NCBI RefSeq assembly: GCF_900078385.1
Contig: NZ_FLQR01000007.1
Span: 62,001-126,000, forward strand
DNA length: 64,000 nucleotides
Source: an uncultured Microbacterium sp.
GTDB lineage: Bacteria > Actinomycetota > Actinomycetes > Actinomycetales > Microbacteriaceae
Direction: 5' to 3'
Both the position numbers and the translations under genes were made by a program. Shown here in pieces: positions 7,715-17,121 of the stretch (its first letter is position 1; each line of letters opens with the position of its first letter). Under the pieces are notes generated by a model. The model saw nothing but the letters and a program-made list of their open reading frames with translations, was not told the origin of the DNA and ran no database searches.

Positions 7715-8668
7715 TCAGCGCCGCTTCGACTTGCGGAGCTTGTCGAAGGGCCACGGGATCCGCGTCGCGTGCTCGCAGTAGTTCCAGAGCCGCGCGGCGA
7801 TGTCGAGGTCGCGCGTGATCTTGGGCGCGACGGCCGCGCGGGGGGTCCCGCGCGTGCGGCCGGCCGGCCCCCAGTATTCGCCGCCCTCGATCTCGGAGTC
7901 GACGAGCGCCCGCACGAGCGACCACGCACCGCTCTCCTTGGACTGCGCGAACGCCGCCTGGAGGTTGTCGGCGAACCGCTTGCCGCGGCTCGGCTCGTTG
8001 ACGCCGACGATGCCGCGCGTGCGGCCGCTGATCGCGTAGCCGGGGTGGGCGACGACGCTCGTGACGGGGATGCCGGCGGCCCGCAGCCGCCGATCGGCCT
8101 CGAACCCCAGTGCGGTGGTCGCGACCTTGGACTGCACGTACGCGCGCCACGCTGTGTAGCCGTTGTCGAGCTCCGGATCGATCGGGTCGTACTGCCACAT
8201 CGCCGTCGACAGCGACCCCACCCACACCATCCGCCCGTGGGCCGTCGCGAGCGCGGGCAGCAGCTCGCCGGCGAGTGCGTAGTGCCCGAGCACATTGGTC
8301 GCGAACACGAGCTCGCGACCGTCCCGGGTCGTCTCGCGCTCGGCCGGCGGATGCACGATCCCGGCGTTCAGCAGCAGCCCGTCCAGTCCCGTCCGTCCGC
8401 GCGCCGTCGCCGCCGCGGCGCGGATCGAGCCGAGGTTCGTCGTGTCGAGCACCATGGTCTCCACCGCCGCATCGGGCACCTGCCGCAGCACGGCCGCGCG
8501 CGCCGCGACGAGGCGATTCGGGTTCCGGCCCGTCATGATGACGCGGGCGCCCGCACCGGCGAGCTGCAGCGACGAGAAGAAGCCGAGCCCGGCGGTGGAC
8601 CCCGTCACCAGATACCGCCGCCCGGTGAGGTCGGGAAGGCTCTCTGGGTCCCACGAGGCGCGCGTCAC
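7715..8668 (-). CDS. Short-chain dehydrogenase/reductase (SDR)
   Basis: A 317-aa NAD(P)-dependent oxidoreductase with a Rossmann fold. The cofactor motif TGSTAGLG lies near residue 22, NAG near 101, and catalytic Ser (WVGSLS) and Tyr-x-x-x-Lys (YVQSK, about 172-176) are all present. The extended C-terminus and overall layout resemble the retinol-dehydrogenase-like/WW-domain-oxidoreductase-like SDRs common in actinobacteria, so the substrate is probably a hydrophobic alcohol or carbonyl, but this is unproven. It starts with GTG at 8668, with TAGTCT 6 nt upstream. The stop lies 3 nt from that of mntR (convergent). Confidence 0.88.
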   Translation of the reverse strand: MTRASWDPESLPDLTGRRYLVTGSTAGLGFFSSLQLAGAGARVIMTGRNPNRLVAARAAVLRQVPDAAVETMVLDTTNLGSIRAAAATARGRTGLDGLLLNAGIVHPPAERETTRDGRELVFATNVLGHYALAGELLPALATAHGRMVWVGSLSTAMWQYDPIDPELDNGYTAWRAYVQSKVATTALGFEADRRLRAAGIPVTSVVAHPGYAISGRTRGIVGVNEPSRGKRFADNLQAAFAQSKESGAWSLVRALVDSEIEGGEYWGPAGRTRGTPRAAVAPKITRDLDIAARLWNYCEHATRIPWPFDKLRKSKRR

Positions 8669-8709
8669 CCGTCGAGACTATGGCGGATCGTCCCGGCTAG
8701 GCTGGCCCC

Positions 8710-9519
8710 ATGCGGACACGCGCCGATATCGAGTGCTGGCTCACCGACATGGACGGGGTCCTCGTCCATGAGAGCCGGCCGATCCCCGGCGCGGCCGAGC
8801 TCCTGGCCCAGTGGCGCGACGCCGGAACGCCCTTCCTGGTCCTCACGAACAACCCGTTCTACACGCCGCGGGATCTGAGCGCACGGCTGGCGCTCTCCGG
8901 CCTCGACGTGCCGGAGGACCGCCTCTGGACCTCGGCCCTCGCGACGGCGGACTTCCTCAAGTCCCAGCTCCCCGGGGGCACCGCCTTCGTCATCGGCGAG
9001 GCGGGCCTCACGACGGCGCTGCACGAGGCGGGCTACGTCATGACCGAGACGAACCCCGACTACGTCGTCATCGGCGAGACGCGTCGCTACTCGTTCGACG
9101 CGATCACGCAGGCGATCCGCTTCATCAACGCGGGCGCCCGCTTCATCATCACGAACCCGGATGCCACCGGCCCGACGCCGTCGGGCGTCGTGCCGGCGAC
9201 GGGGTCGTTCGCGGCGCTCATCACGCACGCGACCGGCAAGGCGCCGTACGTGGTCGGCAAGCCGAACCCGATGATGTTCCGCTCCGCCATGAACCGCATC
9301 GGTGCGCACTCGGAGAACACCGGCATGATCGGCGACCGGATGGACACGGACGTCGTGGCGGGCATCGAGGCGGGCCTGCACACCGTGCTGGTCATGACGG
9401 GCATCTCCGACCGCGCCGAGGTCGAGCGCTACCCGTTCCGCCCGGACGAGATCCTCGACTCCGTGGCCGACCTCGTCGACGCGCAGCCCGCCGAGTCCGA
9501 CCTGCCGGAGCTCCTGTGA
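8710..9519 (+). CDS. HAD-IIA family phosphatase (NagD/phosphoglycolate phosphatase-like)
   Basis: A 269-aa HAD-superfamily hydrolase of the class IIA (NagD/AraL) type, a cytoplasmic phosphatase of sugar phosphates or nucleoside monophosphates. Motif I is DMDGV (nucleophile Asp13, acid Asp15), motif II is in LVLTNN, motif III Lys is in GKPNPMMF, and motif IV is IGDRMDTD. The IIA cap domain occupies about 90-180. A TAGGCT hexamer ends 6 nt before the ATG, indicating a leaderless message. The end overlaps the following small gene (GTGA), so the small membrane peptides downstream are co-translated. Confidence 0.92.
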   Translation: MRTRADIECWLTDMDGVLVHESRPIPGAAELLAQWRDAGTPFLVLTNNPFYTPRDLSARLALSGLDVPEDRLWTSALATADFLKSQLPGGTAFVIGEAGLTTALHEAGYVMTETNPDYVVIGETRRYSFDAITQAIRFINAGARFIITNPDATGPTPSGVVPATGSFAALITHATGKAPYVVGKPNPMMFRSAMNRIGAHSENTGMIGDRMDTDVVAGIEAGLHTVLVMTGISDRAEVERYPFRPDEILDSVADLVDAQPAESDLPELL

Positions 9520-9626
9520 ACGAGGTCGAGCAGAACCTGCTCTTCGCCGCGAGCGCCGTCATCCTCGTCGGGACGCTCGTGGTCTTCATCGTGCAGTACG
9601 TCCGTCGCGACCGCGGGGACCGCTGA
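9516..9626 (+). CDS. Small single-pass membrane peptide, 36 aa
   Basis: Begins with GTG overlapping the stop of the HAD phosphatase (GTGA) and ends with TGA overlapping the next ATG (TGATG). The 36 codons encode a short polar start (NEVEQN), one clear transmembrane helix (about 7-27) and a basic, charged tail (RRDRGDR). The double translational coupling and the absence of frame disruption make it likely to be expressed. No family is recognised. Confidence 0.62.
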   Translation: MNEVEQNLLFAASAVILVGTLVVFIVQYVRRDRGDR

Positions 9627-9805
9627 TGGCGGTCTTCCTCGCCCTCTCCGGGCTCGCCGTGCTCCTCGTCGCGCTCGTGCTCTTCCTGCGCGGCCGGAAG
9701 GACGCCCCGCAGGGGACGCCGCTGCCGAACGGCCGGGCGCTCGTGCTGCTGACGCTCCTGGGCCTCATGCTCGCGCTCGCCTCGCAGCTGCCGATCTTCG
9801 CCTGA
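9626..9805 (+). CDS. Small two-helix membrane protein, 59 aa
   Basis: Starts at the ATG of the TGATG overlap with the 36-aa peptide. The sequence has two hydrophobic helices (about 2-21 and 38-57) flanking a polar basic loop (RGRKDAPQGTP), i.e. a hairpin membrane protein with its loop predicted inside. It ends 18 nt from the convergent pyrE stop. Coupling with the 36-aa peptide suggests a small membrane pair of unknown role. Confidence 0.62.
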   Translation: MAVFLALSGLAVLLVALVLFLRGRKDAPQGTPLPNGRALVLLTLLGLMLALASQLPIFA

Positions 9806-9823
9806 CGGCGCGACACGCGTCGA

Positions 9824-10402
9824 CTACTGCGGCTGCAGTCCCAGGTCGTCCAAGTCGATCGCGGCGAGCCACTGCAGACCCGCGGCCTCGACGGCGGCCT
9901 GAGCGCCGGTCTTCCGGTCGACGATGACGGCGACGGCGACGGGCTCGGCGCCCTCGCGGCGCAGCGCCTCGACGGCCTTCAGCGCCGACTGGCCCGTGGT
10001 CGACGTGTCCTCCACGACGACGACGCGCTTGCCGACGATGTCGGCGCCCTCGACCTGCCGGCCACGGCCGTGGTCCTTCGGCTCCTTGCGGACGACGAAC
10101 GCATCGAGCGGATGGTCGGTGCGCGCGGCCTCGTGCAGGACCGCGTTCGCGATGGGGTCGGCGCCGAGGGTGAGGCCGCCGACGGCGACGACGCCGTCGA
10201 CATCGCGGATGAGGTCGAGCATGATCCGCCCGATCGCCGGGGCCGCCCGGTGGTCGAGGGTGAGCCGGCGCATGTCCACGTAGTACGACGCCTTCTTGCC
10301 GCTGGAGAGCGTGAAGTCGCCGTGGAACACGGCCTCGTCCTGGATGAGGGAGATGAGGCGCCGGCGGTCGGCTTCGAGCTCGGGCGTGGAGGCGACGGTC
10401 AT
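9824..10402 (-). CDS. pyrE: Orotate phosphoribosyltransferase
   Basis: A 192-aa enzyme of pyrimidine synthesis that joins orotate to PRPP to give orotidine 5'-monophosphate. The PRPP-binding motif VVVVEDTSTTGQS (about 127-139) is exact. The N-terminal hood FTLSSGKKASYYVDMR, which binds orotate, is present, and so is the flexible-loop lysine/arginine segment (VRKEPKDHGRG). The length is normal for the family. It starts at ATG 10402; TAGACT ends 7 nt upstream, suggesting a leaderless transcript. It is divergent from pntA and separate from other pyrimidine genes in this window. Confidence 0.96.
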   Translation of the reverse strand: MTVASTPELEADRRRLISLIQDEAVFHGDFTLSSGKKASYYVDMRRLTLDHRAAPAIGRIMLDLIRDVDGVVAVGGLTLGADPIANAVLHEAARTDHPLDAFVVRKEPKDHGRGRQVEGADIVGKRVVVVEDTSTTGQSALKAVEALRREGAEPVAVAVIVDRKTGAQAAVEAAGLQWLAAIDLDDLGLQPQ

Positions 10403-10577
10403 GCCTCCGAGTCTACGGAGGAGCCGCGCGGGGATGACGCCGCGGACGGAACCGTTGTTTTTGCCGGGAAATGTCCCGAGCGCGGGGGTGCGGCATCCCT
10501 AGAGTCGGGAGTCGGTCCACTATTGCCGTGACGCGCCTCCCGACGGGCGCCGCCGGCACCGAACTCAGGAGCTCCCC

Positions 10578-12119
10578 ATGACGCAGATCGGCATCGTCGC
10601 CGAGCGACCCGGCGAGCGCCGCGTCGCCGCTTCCCCGCTCACCGTCGGTCGGATCCTGGCCCTGGGGTATGACGTGGTCGTCGAAGCGGATGCCGGCGCC
10701 GCCTCGTCCTTCCCGGACGGTGCCTACGTCGCGGCGGGCGCGCGCATCGCCCCCCGCGCCACGGCCTGGTCGGCTCCCGTCGTGTTGAAGGTCAACGCCC
10801 CCGAGCCCGACGAGATCGCGCTGCTCAGTCCCGGCGCGACGATCGTGGGCCTGCTGGCGCCCGCGTTCCGGCCGGAGCTGCTGACCGCCCTCGCAGCGCA
10901 GGGCGTCACGGCCCTCGCGATGGACGCCGTGCCGCGCATCTCCCGCGCGCAGTCGATGGACGTCCTGAGCTCGATGGCGAACATCTCCGGCTACCGCGCC
11001 GTCGTCGAGGCCGCGCACGAGTTCGGCCGGTTCTTCACCGGTCAGGTGACGGCGGCCGGCAAGGTCCCGCCCGCCAAGGTGCTCATCGCGGGGGCCGGCG
11101 TCGCGGGCCTCGCCGCGATCGGCGCGGCATCGAGCCTGGGCGCGATCGTCCGCGCCACCGACCCCCGCCCGGAGGTCGCCGACCAGGTCCGCTCGATCGG
11201 CGGGGAGTATCTCGCGGTGGAGGTGGCCGAGCAGATGGTCTCCGCCGACGGCTACGCCAAGGCCACGAGCGCCGCGTACGACCGGCGCGCAGCGGAGATC
11301 TACTCCGAGCAGGCCGCCGACGTCGACATCATCATCACGACCGCCCTCATCCCGGGCCGCGCCGCCCCGCGGCTCATCACGGCAGCGGACGTCGCGGCCA
11401 TGCGGCCGGGCAGCGTCATCGTCGACATGGCCGCCGCGCAGGGCGGCAACGTCGAGGGCTCGGTCGCCGGCGAGCGCATCGTGACACCGGGCGGCGTCGT
11501 GATCCTCGGCTACACCGACCTCGCCGGACGGCTCCCCCAGCAGGCCTCGCAGCTGTACGGGACGAACCTGCTGAACCTCCTGAAGCTGCTGACGCCGGGC
11601 AAGGACGGGCAGCTGACGATCGACGACGACGACATCGTGCAGCGTTCGGTGACCGTCGTGAAGGACGGCGCCGTCACGTGGCCGCCCCCGCCCGTGCAGG
11701 TCTCGGCGACGTCGGCGGCGACCCCCGCCGAGGCGCCGCCGGCGGTGCGGCAGGCCGCGCCCGTCAGCCCCGTGCTGAAGGGCGTGCTGACGACCCTCGG
11801 CATCGCGGCGCTCTTCCTCGTGGCAGCCGTCGCGCCCGCCCCGCTGCCGCAGCACTTCACCGTGCTCGTCCTGTCGGTCGTGGTCGGGTTCTACGTCATC
11901 GGCAAGGTGGCGCACGCGCTGCACACACCGCTCATGAGCGTGACGAACGCGATCTCCGGCATCATCATCGTCGGCGCCATGCTGCAGATCACCGTGGACG
12001 ACCCGATCGTGCAGGCCCTCGCGGCCGTCGCGGTGCTGCTCGCGAGCATCAACATCTTCGGCGGGTTCGCCGTCACGCGGCGCATGCTCGCGATGTTCCA
12101 GAAGGGGGCCGGTCGATGA
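10578..12119 (+). CDS. pntA: Proton-translocating NAD(P) transhydrogenase subunit alpha
   Basis: A 513-aa subunit carrying the NAD(H)-binding domain I (about 1-380; the nucleotide fold shows [18 protein letters not shown] near 173) and four C-terminal transmembrane helices (about 400-505). This is the Escherichia coli-type alpha subunit in one piece. With PntB it uses the proton gradient to reduce NADP+ with NADH. An AGGAG ribosome site lies 6-10 nt before the ATG. In the 175-bp gap to pyrE, a small dyad (CGGGA-AATG-TCCCG, about 10465-10478) may be regulatory. The stop overlaps the pntB start (ATGA). Confidence 0.96.
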   Translation: MTQIGIVAERPGERRVAASPLTVGRILALGYDVVVEADAGAASSFPDGAYVAAGARIAPRATAWSAPVVLKVNAPEPDEIALLSPGATIVGLLAPAFRPELLTALAAQGVTALAMDAVPRISRAQSMDVLSSMANISGYRAVVEAAHEFGRFFTGQVTAAGKVPPAKVLIAGAGVAGLAAIGAASSLGAIVRATDPRPEVADQVRSIGGEYLAVEVAEQMVSADGYAKATSAAYDRRAAEIYSEQAADVDIIITTALIPGRAAPRLITAADVAAMRPGSVIVDMAAAQGGNVEGSVAGERIVTPGGVVILGYTDLAGRLPQQASQLYGTNLLNLLKLLTPGKDGQLTIDDDDIVQRSVTVVKDGAVTWPPPPVQVSATSAATPAEAPPAVRQAAPVSPVLKGVLTTLGIAALFLVAAVAPAPLPQHFTVLVLSVVVGFYVIGKVAHALHTPLMSVTNAISGIIIVGAMLQITVDDPIVQALAAVAVLLASINIFGGFAVTRRMLAMFQKGAGR

Positions 12120-13516
12120 CCGCCGAATCCGTCGCGACCGGTGCGTACCTCGTCGCCGCGCTGCTGTTCATCCTGAGCCTCGCCGGTCTCAGCAAGCACG
12201 ACACCGCCCGTCGGGGCGTCGTGTTCGGCATCATCGGCATGGCGATCGCGCTCGTCGCGACGTTCTGGCTCGCCGCCACGGCCGGCTGGGGATCGCCCGC
12301 GGCGATGACCGGACTCGTCGTCCTCCTCGTCGCGATGATCGTCGGCGGGGCCATCGGCCTGTGGCGCGCGCGCGTCGTCGCCATGACCGGGATGCCGGAG
12401 CTCATCGCCCTTCTGCACTCCTTCGTCGGCCTCGCCGCGGTCCTCGTGGGCTGGAACGGGCACCTGCACGCGCCCGAGCTGGTCGGCGCGCTCCGCGACA
12501 TCCACGCGGCCGAGGTCTTCATCGGCGTCTTCATCGGCGGGGTCACCTTCACCGGCTCGATCGTCGCGTTCCTGAAGCTGTCCGCGCGGATGCCGTCGCG
12601 TCCTCTCGTCCTGCCCGGCAAGAACATCCTCAACCTCGGCGCCCTCATCCTCTTCGTGGCGCTCACCGTCTGGTACGTCCTGACGCCGTCGCTCTGGCTG
12701 CTGATCGCGGTCACCGTCGTCGCGCTCGCGCTCGGCTGGCACCTCGTCGCCTCGATCGGCGGCGGCGACATGCCTGTCGTCGTCTCGATGCTCAACAGCT
12801 ACTCGGGCTGGGCGGCCGCCGCGGCGGGCTTCCTGCTGAACAACGATCTGCTGATCGTCACGGGCGCCCTGGTGGGCTCCTCCGGTGCGTACCTCTCGTT
12901 CATCATGTGCAAGGCCATGAACCGCTCGTTCCTCTCCGTCATCGCGGGCGGCTTCGGCATCGAGGCGCCGCAGAGCGGCGACGCGGAGACCGGCGAGCAT
13001 CGGGAGATCGACGCGGAGAGCGCCGCCGAGCTGCTGGCATCCGCCTCGTCGGTCATCATCACGCCCGGATACGGGATGGCGGTCGCCCAGGCGCAGTACC
13101 CCGTCGCGGAGCTGACGCAGCGCCTGCGCGATCGCGGGGTCGACGTCCGGTTCGGCATCCACCCGGTCGCCGGACGCCTCCCCGGGCACATGAACGTGCT
13201 GCTGGCCGAGGCGCGCGTGCCGTACGACATCGTGCTGGAGATGGACGAGGTGACCGACGACTTCGCCCGCACGTCGGTCGTGCTGGTGATCGGCGCGAAC
13301 GACACCGTCAACCCGGCCGCGGCGGAGGATCCGAGCAGTCCCATCGCGGGGATGCCGGTGCTGCGCGTCTGGGAGGCCGAGCACGTCATCGTCTTCAAAC
13401 GGTCGATGGCCTCCGGCTACGCGGGGGTCGCGAACCCGCTCTTCTGGCGGGAGAACACGCAGATGCTCTTCGGGGACGCGAAAGAGCGGGTCGAGGACAT
13501 CCTGCGCGTCCTCTGA
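12116..13516 (+). CDS. pntB: NAD(P) transhydrogenase subunit beta
   Basis: A 466-aa subunit with about eight or nine N-terminal membrane helices (domain II) and the C-terminal NADP(H)-binding domain III (about 290-466). Domain III signatures are [35 protein letters not shown] and [12 protein letters not shown], all well conserved. The length matches E. coli PntB (462). It starts with an ATGA overlap on pntA, so both subunits are made in ratio. The complex sits in the cytoplasmic membrane and supplies NADPH. The gene ends 30 nt from the convergent serine protease gene. Confidence 0.96.
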   Translation: MTAESVATGAYLVAALLFILSLAGLSKHDTARRGVVFGIIGMAIALVATFWLAATAGWGSPAAMTGLVVLLVAMIVGGAIGLWRARVVAMTGMPELIALLHSFVGLAAVLVGWNGHLHAPELVGALRDIHAAEVFIGVFIGGVTFTGSIVAFLKLSARMPSRPLVLPGKNILNLGALILFVALTVWYVLTPSLWLLIAVTVVALALGWHLVASIGGGDMPVVVSMLNSYSGWAAAAAGFLLNNDLLIVTGALVGSSGAYLSFIMCKAMNRSFLSVIAGGFGIEAPQSGDAETGEHREIDAESAAELLASASSVIITPGYGMAVAQAQYPVAELTQRLRDRGVDVRFGIHPVAGRLPGHMNVLLAEARVPYDIVLEMDEVTDDFARTSVVLVIGANDTVNPAAAEDPSSPIAGMPVLRVWEAEHVIVFKRSMASGYAGVANPLFWRENTQMLFGDAKERVEDILRVL

Positions 13517-13546
13517 CCCGCCCTCTCGGTCGGTTCGTGCGGTCGG

Positions 13547-14341
13547 TCAGTCCAGGAACGAGCCGATGAACGCGAGGTCGTCGGCGCGGTCGACGCGGTA
13601 GACGCCTCCCGTGCCGGCGCACGTGCTGTTCAGGCCGAACGAGGTGACCCCGGCGATCACGAGCGAGTCGCCGAGGAAGTTCGGTCCGCCGGAGTCGCCG
13701 GAGCAAGTGCCGCCCGTGTGCGCATTGTTCGACAGAAGGAGCGAGCCGTCGCCCGTGAACCCGGTGTTGATCTGGTTGAGCTTCGGGTAGGAGACCATGC
13801 GCAGTCGCTCGGCCTGGTCCTTCCAGGATGCGGCGTCGGGGAAGGACTTCTGCAGCCCGTAGCCGACGGCCGTGAACGTGACGTTCTTCTTGCCGCTCTT
13901 CGCGCCGAGGGTGTCGAGCAGGTTCAGCGTCGGCAGGGTGCCGTACTCCGGCAGGATGACGGGCTCGTCGAGCACGACCACCCCGACGTCGTAGAGGTAG
14001 AACGCGGCGTCGTCGTACTGCGGGTGCGTGTAGGGAGTGCCGCTCACGTCGCCCGTGGTCGGGTACGAGTTGGCTGCGGCGTCGCGGATGTCGTCGCCGA
14101 ACCAGATCTCGACGTGCGTCGCCCCGTACGTGCAGTGCCCTGCCGTCAGGTAGACGGTCGGCGAGATGAGGGTGCCGCTGCAGCGCCACGCGGGGCCGTC
14201 GGCGTCGAAGGCGACCATGAGTCCCACCTGCGGGTGGTCGTCACCGTCCGGGACTCCGTCGGTGATCGCCTGGGCGGGTGACGCCATCGAGACGAGCAGC
14301 AGGGCGGCCACGGCCGCCACGGCGAAAGCGGGTCTGCGCAT
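13547..14341 (-). CDS. Secreted trypsin-like serine protease (family S1)
   Basis: A 264-aa secreted protein. A Sec signal peptide (MRRPAFAVAAVAALLLVSM) ends at about AQA25. The catalytic triad is visible: His69 in LTAGHC, Asp118 in YDVGVVVLD, and Ser217 in GDSGGP. The residues after the signal (ITDGVPDGDDHPQVG) resemble the start of a mature trypsin domain (IVxG), so activation may need little more than signal cleavage. Cysteine pairs flank the His and Ser loops. The start at 14341 is supported by GGAGGAG 3-9 nt upstream. It is divergent from xth. Extracellular protein degradation is the likely role; the target is unknown. Confidence 0.92.
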   Translation of the reverse strand: MRRPAFAVAAVAALLLVSMASPAQAITDGVPDGDDHPQVGLMVAFDADGPAWRCSGTLISPTVYLTAGHCTYGATHVEIWFGDDIRDAAANSYPTTGDVSGTPYTHPQYDDAAFYLYDVGVVVLDEPVILPEYGTLPTLNLLDTLGAKSGKKNVTFTAVGYGLQKSFPDAASWKDQAERLRMVSYPKLNQINTGFTGDGSLLLSNNAHTGGTCSGDSGGPNFLGDSLVIAGVTSFGLNSTCAGTGGVYRVDRADDLAFIGSFLD

Positions 14342-14443
14342 TTCTCCTCCTTGTTCACGGGTGGGCTGAGCATCCCACTTCGAGGCGACCACGACAAGGG
14401 GCGATCTGCTCCGACGTCGTCGGCGGTGCATAGGCTGGATGTC

Positions 14444-15289
14444 ATGCGTCTTGCCACCTGGAACGTCAATTCGATCCGCGCCCGTGTGGGGCGGATCGTC
14501 GAGTTCGCCGTCCGCGAGGACGTCGACGTGCTCGCGATGCAGGAGATCAAGTGCAAGCCCGAGCAGTTCCCGTACGCCGAGTTCGAGGCGGCCGGGTACA
14601 CCGTCGAGGCGCACGGCCTCAGCCAGTGGAACGGCGTCGCGATCGCGAGCCGGGAGCCGCTCGACGACGTCGTGACGGCGTTCCCAGGGATGCCGGGGTT
14701 CGAGAAGGGCCACAACGGCCCGGGCGCCGCACTCGAGGCGCGGGCGATGGGCGCGACGGTGGGCGGCGTGCGGGTCTGGAGTCTGTACGTCCCGAACGGC
14801 CGCTCCCTCGACGACCCGCACTACCTGTACAAGCTCGACTGGCTCGAGGCGCTGCGCGGATACACGCAGGAGACCCTCGCCGCCCAGCCCGACCTGGCGC
14901 TGGCGCTGACCGGCGACTTCAACATCGCCCCGACCGACGCCGACAACGGGGATCCCACGGTGCTCGTGGGCGCGACGACCCACGTGTCGCCGCCGGAGCG
15001 TGCCGCATTCCAGGCGCTCCTGGATGCCGGGCTGTCCGACACCGTGCGCCCCCTCGTGCCGGAGGGGTACACGTACTGGGACTACAAGCAGCTGCGCTTC
15101 CCGCGCAACCAGGGCCTGCGCATCGACTTCATCCTCGGCTCGCACGCGTTCGCGAACGCCGTGGCCGGCGCGGCGATCCACCGCAACGAGCGCAAGGGCG
15201 ACGCTCCGAGCGACCACGTCCCCGTCGTCGTCGACCTCGACCTCACGGGGCCGGACGACGACGACGACGTGCCGATGATCTTCGGCTGA
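14444..15289 (+). CDS. xth: Exodeoxyribonuclease III
   Basis: A 281-aa AP endonuclease/3' exonuclease of the ExoIII family, acting in base-excision repair. Conserved elements are TWNVNSIRAR at the start, LAMQEIKC with the metal-binding Glu (about 35), the YVPNGRS segment with the catalytic Tyr, GDFNIAP (Asp/Asn), RIDFIL and the final SDHVPV histidine. The start is ATG 14444. TAGGCT ends 7 nt upstream and there is no Shine-Dalgarno, consistent with a leaderless mRNA. The acidic tail (GPDDDDDVP) is unusual but not disruptive. Confidence 0.95.
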   Translation: MRLATWNVNSIRARVGRIVEFAVREDVDVLAMQEIKCKPEQFPYAEFEAAGYTVEAHGLSQWNGVAIASREPLDDVVTAFPGMPGFEKGHNGPGAALEARAMGATVGGVRVWSLYVPNGRSLDDPHYLYKLDWLEALRGYTQETLAAQPDLALALTGDFNIAPTDADNGDPTVLVGATTHVSPPERAAFQALLDAGLSDTVRPLVPEGYTYWDYKQLRFPRNQGLRIDFILGSHAFANAVAGAAIHRNERKGDAPSDHVPVVVDLDLTGPDDDDDVPMIFG

Positions 15290-15302
15290 GTCCCGCGCGC
15301 GC

Positions 15303-15935
15303 TCAGGCTCCGCGGTCGTCGGCGCCCATGTCGCCTGTCGTGACCGGGCCGGCCGGGGCGTAGCGCAGGCGCACGGCGCCGGTCTCCGACCCGAACGGCG
15401 GCTCGACGAGCCGCAGGGTCGAGGGCACCGCGCCCTCCGGGAACACCTTCTTCCCTCGCCCGAGGACGAGCGGGTACACCCACAGGTTCAGCTCGTCGAA
15501 GAGGCCCGCGTCGAGCAGGCTGTGCGCGAAGTCGATGCTCCCGATGACGTGGGTCTCGTCGTACCGGTCGCGCAGCGCGGCGATCTCGGCGGAGAGGTCG
15601 GGGCCGAGGAGAGTGGATTCCGCCCAGTCCAGCGTCGGCGTGCCGCGCGACGCGACGTACTTCGGCACGCCGTTGAGGACGTCCGCGATGACTGAGGCCT
15701 GTCCCGCGTGACCCGGCCAGTACGCCGCGAAGATGTCGTACGTGCGGCGTCCGAGGAGGAGCGCGTCGATGCGCGTGATGCCTTCGACGATCTGCTCTCC
15801 GCTGGCACGATCCGCGAACGGCGCCTGCCAGCCGCCGTAGGGGAACCCGCTGCTGGGATCCTCGTCCGGACCGCCCGGCGCCTGCGCGACGCCGTCCAGG
15901 GTCATGAAGATGTCGATGACGATGCGTCCGGTCAT
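15303..15935 (-). CDS. Dihydrofolate reductase-like (RibD C-terminal) family protein
   Basis: A 210-aa protein with the RibD_C/DHFR fold: start RIVIDIFMTLDGV, LLLGRRTYDIFAAYWP near 72, KYVASRG, and VIGSIDFAHSLLDAGLFDELNLWVYPLVLG. These features define the YyaP/DHFR-like group, probably an NADPH-dependent reductase of unknown substrate. It starts by an ATGA overlap with the HxlR gene, and it is the third gene of the VOC-HxlR-reductase operon. Co-expression with a glyoxalase-like protein and an HxlR regulator suggests a role in detoxification of a reactive small molecule (inference). Confidence 0.85.
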   Translation of the reverse strand: MTGRIVIDIFMTLDGVAQAPGGPDEDPSSGFPYGGWQAPFADRASGEQIVEGITRIDALLLGRRTYDIFAAYWPGHAGQASVIADVLNGVPKYVASRGTPTLDWAESTLLGPDLSAEIAALRDRYDETHVIGSIDFAHSLLDAGLFDELNLWVYPLVLGRGKKVFPEGAVPSTLRLVEPPFGSETGAVRLRYAPAGPVTTGDMGADDRGA

Positions 15936-16618
15936 GAGGTGCCTCCGATGTGGAAGGTCGCGGCGAACCGCTCGAGCAGAGTCTCGTCGCCCGAGACGAC
16001 ACGCACCACTCCTTCGTCGACCGCCTGGGCCGGCGTGAGTGCGCCGGAGATGATGTGCCGGATGCCGGGACTCGCGGCGAACACGACGTCGGCCTCGCCC
16101 TCCGGCGGTCGCCCACCGACCGGCGGCGCCGGCGGCGCGAGCTGCGCGATCCGCAGATCCTCCCGCGACACGTCGGCGCGCAGCGCGACGGCGCCCACGT
16201 GCACGTCGTATGCCGTCGGAGGCATGACCGCCGCGGCATCCGGTCGGAAGGCCGTCCGCAACGCGATCGTCAGCGAATCGGCCGTCACGACGTCGCCCGG
16301 ACCGGGGTCGCCCATCGCCTCGAACCCCCACCGGCCGAGCGCGAGCACGATGGGCTCGAGCCGGCGACCGTAGTCGGTCAGCTCGTAGACGAGGCCGCAG
16401 TTCATGAGCGGCACCCGGCGGATCACCCCGCCCTCCTGCAGCTCCTTGAGTCGCGTCGAGAGGATGTTCGTCGGGATGCGCGCCAACCCCTGCTTGAGGT
16501 CGGTGTAGCGGCGCGGTCCGACGAGGAGGTCGCGGACGATGAGCAGCGACCAGCGTTCCCCGAGCAGCTCCACGGCTGTCGTGACCCCGCAGTACTGGCC
16601 GTAGCTCCGGGATGCCAC
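15932..16618 (-). CDS. HxlR family transcriptional regulator with SCP2-like C-terminal domain
   Basis: A 228-aa protein. The N-terminal half (about 1-105) is an HxlR winged helix: cysteine in YGQYCGVTTAVELLGERWSLL, then LLVGPRRYTDLKQGL and LSTRLKELQEGGVIRR. The C-terminal 110 residues resemble the SCP2/sterol-carrier-like domain often attached to HxlR proteins. The GTG at 16618 overlaps the VOC stop by one base (TAGTG) and starts the conserved N-terminus. The single Cys may sense electrophiles or redox change, as known for several HxlR proteins. The operon promoter carries an inverted repeat that is a plausible own operator. Confidence 0.87.
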   Translation of the reverse strand: MASRSYGQYCGVTTAVELLGERWSLLIVRDLLVGPRRYTDLKQGLARIPTNILSTRLKELQEGGVIRRVPLMNCGLVYELTDYGRRLEPIVLALGRWGFEAMGDPGPGDVVTADSLTIALRTAFRPDAAAVMPPTAYDVHVGAVALRADVSREDLRIAQLAPPAPPVGGRPPEGEADVVFAASPGIRHIISGALTPAQAVDEGVVRVVSGDETLLERFAATFHIGGTS

Positions 16619-17055
16619 TACTGCTGCGCCTGCTCCGCGAGGTAGGCGTCCGGTCCCTGCTCCGCGGCCTTGGGGTCCATGTAGACGAACTCGAGCACGT
16701 TGCCGTCCGGATCCTCCAGGTCGCGGGAGTACATGAAGCCGTAGTCCTGCGCGGGACGCGGCTCGACGCCGCCCGCGGCGAGCCCGGCGGCGAGCACGGC
16801 GTCGACCTCGTCCCGCGACGGGCGACTCAGGGCGGTGAGCACCTGCGCGGTCGTCCGCGGGTCGGCCACGTCCTTGTCGGTGAACGTCGCGAAGAACTCG
16901 CGCGTGAGCACCATGAAGTAGATGTTCTCCGCCCACACGACGCACGCGGCGTTCTCGTCGGTGAAGAGCGGGTTCAGCTCGCAGCCGAGGGCCGTGTAGA
17001 ACGCCTTGCTGCGCTCGAGATCGGTGGTCGGCAGGTTGACGAAGATGTCGGTCAT
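16618..17055 (-). CDS. VOC family (glyoxalase/bleomycin-resistance-like) protein
   Basis: A 145-aa protein of the vicinal oxygen chelate fold with the two beta-alpha-beta-beta-beta modules: TDIFVNLPTTDLERSKAFYTALG at the start and DPDGNVLEFVYMDP at the end. The substrate is unknown; members isomerise or cleave small molecules, or bind antibiotics. ATG 17055 is chosen because GGAGG lies just upstream; the open frame extends further but without conservation. It is the first gene of the VOC-HxlR-reductase operon, transcribed from a promoter region with a TTGACA box inside an inverted repeat. Confidence 0.88.
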   Translation of the reverse strand: MTDIFVNLPTTDLERSKAFYTALGCELNPLFTDENAACVVWAENIYFMVLTREFFATFTDKDVADPRTTAQVLTALSRPSRDEVDAVLAAGLAAGGVEPRPAQDYGFMYSRDLEDPDGNVLEFVYMDPKAAEQGPDAYLAEQAQQ

Positions 17056-17121
17056 CGCGTCCTCCAGTGGTGAGGCCCCGGCGTCCGTGCCGGGGATCGA
17101 ACTCACACTTGCAAATAACAA

